A stretch of 64,000 bases of DNA, from the NCBI RefSeq assembly GCF_019218285.1, contig NZ_JAHUZG010000009.1, forward strand, positions 31,685 through 95,684. The letters run 5' to 3'. The number at the start of each line of letters is the position of its first letter. Within the stretch, counting starts at the first letter, position 1. This DNA is from Antarctobacter sediminis. GTDB lineage: Bacteria > Pseudomonadota > Alphaproteobacteria > Rhodobacterales > Rhodobacteraceae. The position numbers were made by a program, and so were the translations under genes. The notes beneath the pieces are model-generated. The model saw only the letters and a list, made by a program, of their open reading frames with translations, ran no database searches and was not told the DNA's origin. Below are positions 33,088-41,369 of the stretch, one piece after another.

Positions 33088-34202
33088 GCGCGCCAGCGGG
33101 CCGGGGCATAGGGAGCCGGGTCGATCGGCGGTTCGGTCCCGGTTGCCAGGGCGGCCGCCGTCCGGCCCGTCACCGGCCCCAGCGTATAGCCCGCGTCCCC
33201 CGGCAGGGCGAGGAACACGCGGCTTTGCGGATGGGCGGGGCCGATGGTGGCTTTGCCGTCGACCGGCGTGTTGTATCCCGCCCATGTGCGCAGCACGCGC
33301 AGCCCGCCGATGCCCGGCGCGATCTGTGCCGCCAGCGCCACATTGCCCAGAAGGCTGGTCTTGCGGATGGTCGGCGCGTGGCGCTGGTCCCGGGCAAGGT
33401 TGGCATCCCAGCCGCCGCCGATCACCACCTGACCGGACCGAAACTGTTTCAGCGTGATCGGCCGTTCGGCGTGCTGGACAAGGTGGTGGATTTGGTACTC
33501 CCCCGCCTCTGTGATGTTCATGTGCAGCGGTTCGGGCGGGGTGCGCAGGGTCAGCCCCAAAGGGCCGGTCAGCGCCTCGGCCCCCCATGCGGCGGCGATC
33601 AGGATAGCGTCGGCGCGGTAGTCGGTGGTGCCGTGGGCGACGGGGCGGGCGCCGTCCTCGATCGCGGTGATGCGGTCATGAACGTGACGGACGCCAAGCG
33701 CGTCCAGCGTGGCGCGCATCTTGCGGTTGGCGACCAGCGGGTTCAGCTTGCCTTCGTTCCGGCACAGTTCGGCCCCGACGATCCGCGAGGACAGCCACGG
33801 TGCGATGGCGTGCAGCGCGTCGCGGTTCAGGATCTCGACATCCAGCCCCTTGCGCCGTTCGCGTTCGGCCTTTTCGTGCAGAAAGGCAAGTTGCGCATCG
33901 TTTTCGGCCAGCATCAGGCCGCCTTCACGGGTCAGTTCGACGCCGCCAAGCCGGACATCCAGCCTCTCCCATTCGGTCACGGCAGAGAGGTACAGCGGCA
34001 AGGAGCTTTCGAGGTTCTCCGCCAGATGCGGGTTCAGCCGCAAAAAGCGGCTTTGCATCTGGACGTGCAGGCTGCCTGCGTTGGCATGAGAGCCGGCGTT
34101 GCGCTGTGCGTCGACAATGGTCACGCGGGCCCCCGCCTCGGCGGCGGTGAGGGCGGCCACCTGCCCGGTGATGCCGCCGCCGATGATCAGCAGATCGGTC
34201 AT
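33084..34202 (-). CDS. DAO-family FAD-dependent dehydrogenase subunit (opine oxidase B/HcnC-like)
   Basis: 372 aa. N-terminal FAD-binding Rossmann motif (LLIIGGGITGQVAALTAAEA), GSHANAGSLHVQMQ near residue 40 and the DAO-type C terminus with GWDANLARD and WAGYNTPVDGKATIGP. This D-amino-acid-oxidase fold is the substrate-oxidising subunit of multi-component opine, hydroxyproline or glycine (HcnC) dehydrogenases. ATGA overlap with the 2Fe-2S/FAD subunit gene supports one complex. It would oxidise a secondary or D-amino compound to the imine and pass electrons to its partner. A paralogue is at 41370-42488. Confidence 0.9.
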   Translation of the reverse strand: MTDLLIIGGGITGQVAALTAAEAGARVTIVDAQRNAGSHANAGSLHVQMQSRFLRLNPHLAENLESSLPLYLSAVTEWERLDVRLGGVELTREGGLMLAENDAQLAFLHEKAERERRKGLDVEILNRDALHAIAPWLSSRIVGAELCRNEGKLNPLVANRKMRATLDALGVRHVHDRITAIEDGARPVAHGTTDYRADAILIAAAWGAEALTGPLGLTLRTPPEPLHMNITEAGEYQIHHLVQHAERPITLKQFRSGQVVIGGGWDANLARDQRHAPTIRKTSLLGNVALAAQIAPGIGGLRVLRTWAGYNTPVDGKATIGPAHPQSRVFLALPGDAGYTLGPVTGRTAAALATGTEPPIDPAPYAPARWRA

Positions 34203-35836
34203 TCCTCGCCGTCCAACAGGGTTTCGGCGGCGGTGATCGCGGCGATGTCCACCGGCTTGATCGGCACGCGGGGCGCGAAATAGGACAGGTCCTCCAGCTG
34301 GCGGCCCTGACGTCGGGCCATGATCCCGGCCACGGCGGGCGCGCAATAGCGGCCCTGACAGCGGCCCATGCCGATGCGCGTGGCGCGTTTCAGCGCGCCG
34401 ATGTCGGTGGGATTATCGGCCAGCGCGGCGTCCAGTTGCGCCTTGGTCACTTCTTCGCAGCGGCAGATATGCGTGTCCGGCGGGGCGCTTTCAGGCAGCG
34501 GCAGATCGGCGGCATAGACGCGCCAGAGCGCCTCCTGAAAGCCGCGGTGACGGGCCAGTTCGGCCTGATCTGCCGCTCTGGGGGCGTGGCCGGTGGCGGC
34601 GCGGCCCGCGATCCGGCCCTCGGTCACGGCGGCGGGGGCACCGCCAAGGCCGCAGCAATCGCCGATCGCATAGACGTTCGGGACGGAGGTTTCGCAGGTT
34701 TCCGAGCGGGTCACGCGAAGATGGTCGAACCGCGCGTCATAGGACATGTCGCAGCCCAAAAGGCGCAGCACCTCGTTCGAAGGTTGAAAACCATAGTTCA
34801 GGCAGACCGCATCGGCGGTCACGCTCTGCGTCTGGCCGCCCACGGTATAGGTGACTTCCAGCCCCTCGTCGGTCTGGCGGATGGCGCGGGGCAGGGCGTC
34901 ATGGGTCGGGCGGATCTTGTGACCGCGCAGACCGGCCAGCATCCGCAGACCCTTGACCGCAAGCGCCCGGTCACGGCGCAGCATGTCCGCCCCGGCCAGC
35001 GGGCGGCGCAACGGGTGCGGCGCGGCCTCGGCCAGAAGCGCGACTTCGGCCCCGCCTTCGGCCAGTTCCAGCGCGACCTGCGCCACCAGCGGGCCATTGC
35101 CGAAGAGGGCAACACGTTTGCCCGGCAAGGTGCGATAGCTGCGCCAGAGCGTTTGCGCCGCGCCCACCGTCATCACGCCGGGCAGCGTCCAGCCGGGGAT
35201 CATCGCGGGGCGTTCATAGGCACCGGTGGCGACGATCAGCTTTTGCGGCGCGATGGCATAGACGGCGTCGGGCGCGGTGGCCATGATCTCGGGCCCGTCG
35301 AACGCGCCCCAGACCTCGGCCTGCGCAATAAGGGTCACCCCGGCATCGCGCGCGGCCTGCACCAGCGCGCGGCCCTCGGCCTGCTGGTCGTCCAGCGGAT
35401 CGCCCTGCGCGGCTTGCTTGTAATACTGCCCGCCCGGCACCTTGCGTTCGTCCAGCAAGACCACCTCGGCGCCGCTGTCGCGCGCGGCAATGGCGGCGGA
35501 CAGGCCGCCAGCACCGCCGCCTATCACCAGAACCGTGGGTGTCAGGCGGCGCGGGGTCAGGTCGCGCGGGGCAGGGGGCGTCAGCGACGGGCGGGCGGAT
35601 TGCGTTTCGACCGACATGCCCTCCCGCGCCGGGGTCATACAGGCGCGTTGGTTCGGGCGACCATCAACGGTGACAAGGCAATCCTGACAGACACCCATTC
35701 CGCAAAAGATGCCGCGCCGCGCGTCCTGTTCGGTTTCACGAAAGGCGCGGTGCCCGGCGGCGGTCAGCGCGGCAGCCAGAGAAGAGTCATCGGGGCAGGT
35801 GATGTCCCGCCCGTCGAAGGTAAAGCGAAGCGTCAT
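34199..35836 (-). CDS. 2Fe-2S and FAD/NAD(P) oxidoreductase (opine oxidase A/HcnAB-like fusion)
   Basis: 545 aa. Residues 1-85: a small 2Fe-2S ferredoxin domain with the cluster cysteines in GIFCGMGVCQDC and the later RACMTP (HcnA-like). Residues 100-420: FAD/NAD(P) disulfide-reductase fold (VLVIGGGAGGLSAAIAARDS; VATGAYERPAMIPGWTLPGV; VYAIGDCCGLGGAPAAVTEG). Residues 455-520: a BFD-like 2Fe-2S domain (HICRCEEVTKAQLD, GRCQGRYCAP). HcnA and HcnB, separate in cyanide synthase, are thus one chain here, as in some opine and hydroxyproline dehydrogenases. It carries electrons from the DAO subunit. First base pairs overlap the hydroxyacid dehydrogenase stop (ATGA). Confidence 0.92.
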   Translation of the reverse strand: MTLRFTFDGRDITCPDDSSLAAALTAAGHRAFRETEQDARRGIFCGMGVCQDCLVTVDGRPNQRACMTPAREGMSVETQSARPSLTPPAPRDLTPRRLTPTVLVIGGGAGGLSAAIAARDSGAEVVLLDERKVPGGQYYKQAAQGDPLDDQQAEGRALVQAARDAGVTLIAQAEVWGAFDGPEIMATAPDAVYAIAPQKLIVATGAYERPAMIPGWTLPGVMTVGAAQTLWRSYRTLPGKRVALFGNGPLVAQVALELAEGGAEVALLAEAAPHPLRRPLAGADMLRRDRALAVKGLRMLAGLRGHKIRPTHDALPRAIRQTDEGLEVTYTVGGQTQSVTADAVCLNYGFQPSNEVLRLLGCDMSYDARFDHLRVTRSETCETSVPNVYAIGDCCGLGGAPAAVTEGRIAGRAATGHAPRAADQAELARHRGFQEALWRVYAADLPLPESAPPDTHICRCEEVTKAQLDAALADNPTDIGALKRATRIGMGRCQGRYCAPAVAGIMARRQGRQLEDLSYFAPRVPIKPVDIAAITAAETLLDGEE

Positions 35837-36768
35837 GTGGCGGCACTTTCAAGGATTTCCCGACGAGCGTCCAGCAGCCGCGCCAAGGCCTGTTCGCGCC
35901 ATGCGCGGCGGGCGGGCAGGGCGCTTTCTGGCAGGGTGGCGCGGCGTTCGGCCTCGACCCGGTCGACCAGTTCCGGTGGCCAGCCGGGCGCATGTTCGCC
36001 ACGGTCCCGGCCAATTGCGGCATAGGCGGGGCCAAGCCGTTCGGCATGGCCGCGAATGCCGCCGGCGGTGTTCAGGTCGGCGGTTTCAAACGGACCGGAC
36101 AGCGCCCAGCGGGGGCCAAGCCCGTCGCGCACCAGCGCGTCCAGCGCGGCCACCCCGATCACGCCCTCGTCGACCAACCGATAGGCCTCACGCAGGAGGG
36201 CGCTTTGCAGCCGGTTGAAGACAAAGGCAGGCACCTCATGGCCCAGCCGGGCGGGATCAAAGCCACCTTGCCGGAACAGGGTTTCGGCAAGATCCAGCGT
36301 TTCCGGCGCGGTGCCCGGGGCGGGCACCAGTTCCAGCACGCGCAGCAGGCTGGGCGGATTGGCGGGATGCGCCACAAGACAGCGGGTTTGATGGGCCGGG
36401 TCCGGCAGGATCTGCGAGATGGTGATCGCAGAAGAGGCCGTTGCTAGAATCGCGGCTCCGCTGCGCGCCAGAAGGTCGTGAAACAGCGCCTGCTTGGCCT
36501 CAAGGCGTTCCGGTCCGGCCTCGATCACCAAGGGGGCGGTGATGCGGTCGGGCAGCGTGCCGACGATCTGCGCCGCGCCACTGGGCGCGGGCAACCCGGC
36601 GAGTTCCATCGCTTGGCCATGGCGGGCGACCAGATCCGGCGCGGCGCGGCGCGCGGCCTCCGCCGGATCGCAGAGCGTCACCGTGAAACCGGCGCCCAGA
36701 AAGGCGGCGGCAAAGCCGGTGCCGATGGGGCCTGCGCCAAGGATCAGGACCGATTGCGCGTCATTCAT
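35833..36768 (-). CDS. 3-hydroxyacyl-CoA dehydrogenase-like NAD dehydrogenase (carnitine/gulonate DH type)
   Basis: 311 aa. N-terminal NAD-binding domain (VLILGAGPIGTGFAAAFLGA), catalytic Ser-His region ILATASSAITIS and AHPANPPSLLRVLELVP, and the C-terminal helical 3HCDH domain (VPAFVFNRLQSALLREAYRL). Single-domain proteins of this length (crystallin-lambda/L-gulonate 3-dehydrogenase or L-carnitine dehydrogenase type) oxidise free 3-hydroxy acids, not CoA esters. First gene of the leftward three-gene operon with the opine-oxidase-like complex; divergent from the SDR at 36852 with an operator at 36797 between them. Confidence 0.9.
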   Translation of the reverse strand: MNDAQSVLILGAGPIGTGFAAAFLGAGFTVTLCDPAEAARRAAPDLVARHGQAMELAGLPAPSGAAQIVGTLPDRITAPLVIEAGPERLEAKQALFHDLLARSGAAILATASSAITISQILPDPAHQTRCLVAHPANPPSLLRVLELVPAPGTAPETLDLAETLFRQGGFDPARLGHEVPAFVFNRLQSALLREAYRLVDEGVIGVAALDALVRDGLGPRWALSGPFETADLNTAGGIRGHAERLGPAYAAIGRDRGEHAPGWPPELVDRVEAERRATLPESALPARRAWREQALARLLDARREILESAAT

Positions 36769-36796
36769 GTTGCCCGACTCCCTTGTGTTCGTTATG

Positions 36797-36810
36797 TGAA
36801 CATTTGTGCG
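36797..36810. promoter_or_regulatory. Regional operator variant (TGAACATTTGTGCG)
   Basis: In the 83-bp divergent gap between the hydroxyacid dehydrogenase operon (start 36768) and the SDR (start 36852), preceded by the extra half-site GTTCGTTATG. One site can serve both promoters. Confidence 0.6.
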
Positions 36811-36851
36811 AAATATGGAAAGGCGTCAAGGGCGCCGTAAAGGAGAGGCGG

Positions 36852-37613
36852 ATGTTGGACGGCAAGACGGTGCTGGTGACCGGCGCATCAAAGGGCATCG
36901 GACAAGAGATCGCGCGCGAAGCGGCCGCGCAGGGCGCGCGGGTCGTGGCGCATTACGGACGCGACCGTGACGGCGCGGCCGAGGCACTGTCGGGCGTGCC
37001 CGCCGAACGCGCAATCCTCTTGCAGGGGGATCTTGCCACGCCAGGCGGTGCCGAGGACATGTTCGCCGAGGCGGTGCGCCTGACCGGGGGGCTGGACGGG
37101 ATCGTCAACAATGCCGCGGTGATGCATTTCGCAGGCGGCATCGACGACCCCGAGGACGAATGGGACCGGGTCTGGGCCGAGACCTTTCAGGTCAATGTCT
37201 TTTCCGCCTCGGTCCTGCTGCGGGCAGCAGTCCGGCATTTCCGCGAACGTGGCGGCGGCGAAATCGTCGGCATCAGCAGTTGGGCCGCGCAGAAGGGTGT
37301 GACCAACCCCCAGACCATCGGCTATGCCGCCTCCAAGGCCGCGTTCAAGGCCGCGCTGCAAACGGTGGCCACGGGCTATGCGCGTGAGGGCATCCGCACC
37401 TATATCATCGCGCCGGGCGTGGTGGACACCAAGATGAGCCGCGATTTCGCCGAGAGCCAAGGCGGGCGGCACGTGGTCGAAAACCGTTTGACGATGGGAG
37501 AGTTCGTGCCGCCGTCCGACATTGCCGCGCTGACGGCCTTTTGCCTGTCCGGGCGGTGCCGCCACTTGTCCGGGGCAACGCTGGACGTCAACGGGGCCAG
37601 CTATATCCGCTGA
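36852..37613 (+). CDS. Short-chain dehydrogenase/reductase (classical SDR)
   Basis: 253 aa from the ATG at 36852 (AAAGGAGAGG 3-12 nt upstream; the frame extends back without homology). Cofactor site VTGASKGIGQEIAREAA, NNAAVMHF, catalytic Ser in GISSWAA and YAASK near residue 160 are intact. Single gene divergent from the hydroxyacid dehydrogenase operon and sharing its operator. Probably oxidises or reduces a hydroxy/keto intermediate of the same pathway; substrate unknown. Confidence 0.92.
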   Translation: MLDGKTVLVTGASKGIGQEIAREAAAQGARVVAHYGRDRDGAAEALSGVPAERAILLQGDLATPGGAEDMFAEAVRLTGGLDGIVNNAAVMHFAGGIDDPEDEWDRVWAETFQVNVFSASVLLRAAVRHFRERGGGEIVGISSWAAQKGVTNPQTIGYAASKAAFKAALQTVATGYAREGIRTYIIAPGVVDTKMSRDFAESQGGRHVVENRLTMGEFVPPSDIAALTAFCLSGRCRHLSGATLDVNGASYIR

Positions 37614-37618
37614 AGCGT

Positions 37619-37638
37619 CGGCCCCCGTCAGGGGGCCG
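37619..37638. terminator. Hairpin between convergent SDR and GST genes
   Basis: CGGCCCCC-GTCA-GGGGGCCG, a perfect 8-bp stem 6 nt after the SDR stop (37613) and 7 nt before the GST stop (37645). No T run; probably a two-way transcript end. Confidence 0.6.
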
Positions 37639-37644
37639 ATGCCG

Positions 37645-38331
37645 TCACACCGGGTCGGGCGCGAAGATCTGGGGATAGAGGCTGCGCATGGCGACCTCAT
37701 CGAATTCAGCCTTGAACTGGTGGTGATCCTTCAGCGCCTGCGCCCGCGCGGCGGCGGGGCGGGCGTCGATGGCTTTCATCAACCGGTCGAGGTTCGGGTA
37801 TTTCTGCATGATGTTGTCATCCCCCAGCATGTAGGTCAGACGCGATCCCCAGCCCCAGACCGCCATGTCGACGATGGAATATTGCTCGCCCATCATCCAT
37901 TCGCCTTTTGCCAGCTGGTCATCCACGATCTGCCAGTGGCGGCGCGCTTCGAAATCATAACGTTTCACGGCATAGGGTGGCTTTTCCGGCGCGAAGTTGC
38001 GGAAATGGACCGCTTGCCCGGAAAACGGCCCAAGGCCCGAGGCCACGAACATCATCCAGGACAAAAGCTGGCCGCGCTGGTCCGGCGTCCCCATGAACCG
38101 CCCGGTCTTTTCGCCGAGGTAGAGCAGGATGGCGTTGCTGTCGAAAACGACCGTTTCTCCATCGGTCAGCACCGGCAGCTTGGCGTTCGGGTTCAGCGCC
38201 TTGAAAGTGTCGCTGTGCTGTTCGGCCTTGCGGGTGTCGATGGGGACGGGTTCATACTCCAGCCCGGACTCTTCGAGGAACAGCGCCACCTTCATCGGGT
38301 TGGGCGCCATGTTGTAGAAAAACCGGATCAT
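37645..38331 (-). CDS. Glutathione S-transferase family protein
   Basis: 228 aa. Thioredoxin-fold N domain (MIRFFYNMAPNPMKVALFLE, NPNAKLPVLTDGETVVFDSN, with the glutathione-binding P-V-L and D-S pair) and an all-helical C domain (WMMGEQYSIVDMAVWGWGSR). Nearest to the YfcG/GST-Nu-like disulfide-reductase or transferase group. It follows the OYE gene, but a terminator-like hairpin (38349-38377) lies between them, so it may be expressed at a lower level. It could remove reactive intermediates of the pathway. Confidence 0.9.
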   Translation of the reverse strand: MIRFFYNMAPNPMKVALFLEESGLEYEPVPIDTRKAEQHSDTFKALNPNAKLPVLTDGETVVFDSNAILLYLGEKTGRFMGTPDQRGQLLSWMMFVASGLGPFSGQAVHFRNFAPEKPPYAVKRYDFEARRHWQIVDDQLAKGEWMMGEQYSIVDMAVWGWGSRLTYMLGDDNIMQKYPNLDRLMKAIDARPAAARAQALKDHHQFKAEFDEVAMRSLYPQIFAPDPV

Positions 38332-38348
38332 GTCGGCTCCTTGCAATG

Positions 38349-38377
38349 AAAAACCGGCGCCCGGGGTGGGGCGCCGG
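38349..38377 (-). terminator. Rho-independent terminator-like hairpin after the OYE gene
   Basis: On the minus strand CCGGCGCCC-(6 nt)-GGGCGCCGG, a perfect 9-bp stem (38354-38377), followed by TTTTT. It lies 9 nt after the OYE stop and 18 nt before the GST start. Confidence 0.75.
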
Positions 38378-38385
38378 CGGGGCGG

Positions 38386-39489
38386 TCAGGACGCCAGTTT
38401 CAGGTAGAAGGCGTAAAGCTTTGGCAGGATCGAGGCCGGTTCCGGATGCCCCAGCGCCTGCGCGGCGTGATAGGGCCATGCCGGATCGCGCAACATCCCG
38501 CGCGCCAGCGCCACCAGATCGGCCTTGCCGGTGGCGACGATGTCATTGGCCATTTCGGCCTCGGTGATCATGCCGACGGCGACGGTGGCCAGCCCGGTGT
38601 CCGCCTTGATACGGTCGGCAAAGGGCACCTGAAAGCCGGGTTCCGGTTTCTGTTGCGCCAGCCGCATCCCGGCGGGAATGCCACCGCCAGAGGCGTCGAT
38701 CATATCGACCCCTTCGGCCTTGAGCGCGTGCGACAACGCCACACTGTCGTCCAGCGTCAGCCCGCCGCCTTCGCCGTCCACGCAGGACGCACGGTAGAGC
38801 AGTGGCATGTCATCGGGCAGAACGGCGCGCACGGCACGCGCCACCTCGACGGCAAAGCGCATCCGGTTTTCCACCGGGCCGCCGTAATCGTCGGTGCGGC
38901 GGTTGGAATAGGGCGACATGAATTCATGCAGCAAATAGCCATGCGCGCCGTGGATCTCGACCCCGTCGAACCCGGCGGCAACCGCGCGTTCGGCGGCGCG
39001 GGCGAAATCCTGCACGATGCCTGCGATCTGTTCGACCGTCAGCGGCTGAGGCGTGTGCCAGCCGTCACGCGCGGGAACGGCAGAGGGGCCATAGGTTTGC
39101 CACGGCGGTTCGGCGCTGTTGGGCTCCAGCGGCCCGGCCCCGTCCCATGGGCGCATGGTCGAAGACTTGGCCCCCGCGTGGTTGATCTGGACAAAAACGG
39201 GGATGCCCTGCGCGCGATACAGATCGGTGATCTCGCGCCATGCGGCGACCTGTTCGTCATTGTACAGGCCGGTGCAGCCGGGGCTGATGCGGCCCTCGGC
39301 GCTGATGCCCGTCGCCTCGACCACAACCGAACCCACGCCCGAGGTGGCATAGCGCCCGTGATGCGCGCGGTGCCAGTCGTTCGGGACGCCGTCGATGGCC
39401 TGATACTGGCACATGGGGGCCAGCATGATCCGGTTCGGAAAGGTGACGCCCCTCAGTGTGAAGGGCGTGAAAAGGGGGATCTCTGTCAT
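38386..39489 (-). CDS. NADH:flavin oxidoreductase, Old Yellow Enzyme family (YqjM-like)
   Basis: 367 aa FMN TIM barrel. N-terminal PNRIMLAPMCQYQAIDGVPN, catalytic EIHGAHGYLLHEFMSPYSNR with the substrate-binding histidine pair near residue 180, and FMN phosphate region ALARGMLRDPAWPYHAAQAL place it in the YqjM/xenobiotic-reductase branch. It reduces activated C=C bonds with NAD(P)H. It overlaps the DapA-family gene stop (ATGA) and so belongs to the operon starting at 41271. No 4Fe-4S domain, unlike 2,4-dienoyl-CoA reductase. Confidence 0.93.
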   Translation of the reverse strand: MTEIPLFTPFTLRGVTFPNRIMLAPMCQYQAIDGVPNDWHRAHHGRYATSGVGSVVVEATGISAEGRISPGCTGLYNDEQVAAWREITDLYRAQGIPVFVQINHAGAKSSTMRPWDGAGPLEPNSAEPPWQTYGPSAVPARDGWHTPQPLTVEQIAGIVQDFARAAERAVAAGFDGVEIHGAHGYLLHEFMSPYSNRRTDDYGGPVENRMRFAVEVARAVRAVLPDDMPLLYRASCVDGEGGGLTLDDSVALSHALKAEGVDMIDASGGGIPAGMRLAQQKPEPGFQVPFADRIKADTGLATVAVGMITEAEMANDIVATGKADLVALARGMLRDPAWPYHAAQALGHPEPASILPKLYAFYLKLAS

Positions 39490-40424
39490 GCGGCCTTGCT
39501 TTCCAGCTCATCCATCAGGCGGTCAAGCTCATCCATGATGCCCTTGAGCCGTTCTGCCTTGGCCAGATCCTCTACCCCCAGCGAGGCGAAGGTGGTCAGC
39601 GGCGGGCGCACGTCGCCCACGGGATAGCCCGCCTTGGCCGCCAGCGCCTTGGAATAGCACTGGTGCCCGTAGGTGGGATGACCCTCGGCAATGACATGTT
39701 CGATGACGGTGATATGGCGCTGGATGCGCTTGGCGTCCTCGATCCGGCCCGCCAGCAGCAGATCCCAGATGCGGGTCGAGGCGCGCGGGATGTAGTTGCC
39801 AAAGGGGTTCACATAGCCGACCGCCCCCAAAAGGAAGCTTTCGACGATGCGTTCCCCGGCAAAGACGTTCATCACACCTTCGGTTTCCTCGATGATGTCA
39901 TAGACGCGGGCGACGTCCATGGACGCCTCTTTGATGTAACGCACCGTGTCGAATTCGCGGGTCAGGCGACCAACCAGCTTGGCCGACATGTCCACGTTCG
40001 ACGTGACCGGGTTGTTATACAGCATGATCGGCAGATCGCAGGTGCGCGTGATACCGTCGTAATAGCCGAGGATCTCATCCTCGGTCGGGGTGTAGTAATA
40101 GGGCGGGATGATCATCAGCCCCTGCGCGCCGGCCTCTTGCGCCTCGCGCGCATAGCGCGCCGCGGTCGGCGTATGTGCATTGGCCGCGCCGACCAGCACG
40201 TCGATGCGCCCGTTCACATGGGCCACCGTGTCCTCGACATAGCGGCGGCGTTCGTCGTCGGTGACGGTCAGGAACTCGCCCGATGTGCCAAGGATGATGA
40301 TCCCCGGCACGCCCTGCGCGATCTGCCAGTCGATGAACCGGCGGTTGGCCGCAAGGTCGATGTCACCCCCGTCTTCGGTAAAGGGGGTGACGTTGACGGA
40401 ATAGCTTCCGCGAAACTCTTTCAT
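39486..40424 (-). CDS. DapA/N-acetylneuraminate lyase family protein, second copy
   Basis: 312 aa from the ATG at 40424. Schiff-base K165 (VRYIKEASMDV), Y136 (IMLYNNPVTSN), GTSGEFLTV loop near 46. It is not closely similar to the copy at 25426, so it has another substrate. Members of this branch include pyrroline-4-hydroxy-2-carboxylate deaminase of hydroxyproline catabolism and several keto-deoxy sugar-acid dehydratases; with a DAO and an aldehyde dehydrogenase nearby the first is tempting but not proven, as no epimerase gene is present. It lies 16 nt after the TIM-barrel isomerase. Confidence 0.9.
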   Translation of the reverse strand: MKEFRGSYSVNVTPFTEDGGDIDLAANRRFIDWQIAQGVPGIIILGTSGEFLTVTDDERRRYVEDTVAHVNGRIDVLVGAANAHTPTAARYAREAQEAGAQGLMIIPPYYYTPTEDEILGYYDGITRTCDLPIMLYNNPVTSNVDMSAKLVGRLTREFDTVRYIKEASMDVARVYDIIEETEGVMNVFAGERIVESFLLGAVGYVNPFGNYIPRASTRIWDLLLAGRIEDAKRIQRHITVIEHVIAEGHPTYGHQCYSKALAAKAGYPVGDVRPPLTTFASLGVEDLAKAERLKGIMDELDRLMDELESKAA

Positions 40425-40440
40425 GGTCTGTCTCCGGGAA

Positions 40441-41271
40441 TTACAGCGCCGCCCAGCCGTGTTCGGCAAGGATGGCGTGGGATTTGCGATAGTCGCTGTC
40501 GGGGTCATTGGCCGGGTCATTCGCGTCGGCGATGATCTCCAGCACGGTCATCTTGTCATAACCGATGTCCTTGAGCGCCTGCATCGTCGGGCCGGGATCG
40601 ACGATCCCGGTGCCAAGGCAATCATGTTTGAACACATCGGCGGGCGTGTCCGAGATATGCACGTTCTCGACAAGGTCGCCCAACATGCGGATCGCCTCGG
40701 CGGCGTCCTCCTTGATGTAGATCGAGTTGCAGACGTCAAAGTTCACGCCCACGTCGCCGATCCGGTCGCAGAGGTCTTTCATGTCCTGCGCGCTGGGGCG
40801 ATGGGTGAAAGGCACGTTTTCCAGGAGGATGCGGACACCCGCGCCCTTGGCATGTTCGACGACCTTCTGCGCGCTTTCCACGAACCAGTCATCCAGCCAC
40901 GGTTTCGGCGGGTCGATCAGCCCGCCATAGACGCCGGGGATCATGACCACGTAGGGGCAGTTCAGCTCTGCCGAAAGGTCGATGGCCTCTTTGTAGCGGT
41001 CCACCGTGTAGTCGCGCATCAGACGATCCGGCGCATTGGGGTTATTGTCGATCAGCGGATAGCAGAACGATGTGATCTGCGTGCCTTCGCCGTCCAGCCA
41101 CGCCTTGTATTCGGCGATCTGGTCGCGCGTCAGGTCCGCCGGCCAGCAATGCGGCGGAAAGATCATCAGTTCGAACTTCCGGTAGCCCAGCCCTTGCAGG
41201 TGGCGCAGCGAGTCAAGGCCGGTGGTCGAGTAAAGATGGGGAAAGGTGCTGGCGGCGACTTCAAGAGCCAT
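40441..41271 (-). CDS. Sugar phosphate isomerase/epimerase-type TIM-barrel protein
   Basis: 276 aa, AP-endonuclease-2/xylose-isomerase-like fold. Probable metal ligands in RILLENVPF, VNFDVCNS, VHISDT and VLEIIADAN. Enzymes of this type isomerise or epimerise keto sugars and inositol derivatives or dehydrate hydroxy acids. First gene of a leftward operon (isomerase, DapA-family lyase, OYE, GST). Divergent from the second DAO gene with a regional operator at 41316. Substrate not identifiable. Confidence 0.9.
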   Translation of the reverse strand: MALEVAASTFPHLYSTTGLDSLRHLQGLGYRKFELMIFPPHCWPADLTRDQIAEYKAWLDGEGTQITSFCYPLIDNNPNAPDRLMRDYTVDRYKEAIDLSAELNCPYVVMIPGVYGGLIDPPKPWLDDWFVESAQKVVEHAKGAGVRILLENVPFTHRPSAQDMKDLCDRIGDVGVNFDVCNSIYIKEDAAEAIRMLGDLVENVHISDTPADVFKHDCLGTGIVDPGPTMQALKDIGYDKMTVLEIIADANDPANDPDSDYRKSHAILAEHGWAAL

Positions 41272-41315
41272 TTGGGGGAAACCTCCGTGTCGGTGAATTC
41301 TCTATGTTCATTATG

Positions 41316-41329
41316 CGGACAAAAGTTAG
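41316..41329. promoter_or_regulatory. Regional operator variant (CGGACAAAAGTTAG)
   Basis: In the 98-bp divergent gap between the isomerase operon (41271) and the DAO gene (41370), flanked by half-sites GTTCATTATG on the left and TATAGCGAACG on the right. The right arm of the core is degenerate. Confidence 0.55.
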
Positions 41330-41369
41330 TATAGCGAACGAAAAATGTGGTTCAACGGGGATTTTGTCC

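Noticed and set aside
33084..35836. Calling the HcnAB/HcnC-like pair a hydrogen cyanide synthase
   Set aside because: The fused HcnAB arrangement and catabolic context fit opine or imino-acid dehydrogenases better; sequence alone cannot show cyanide formation.
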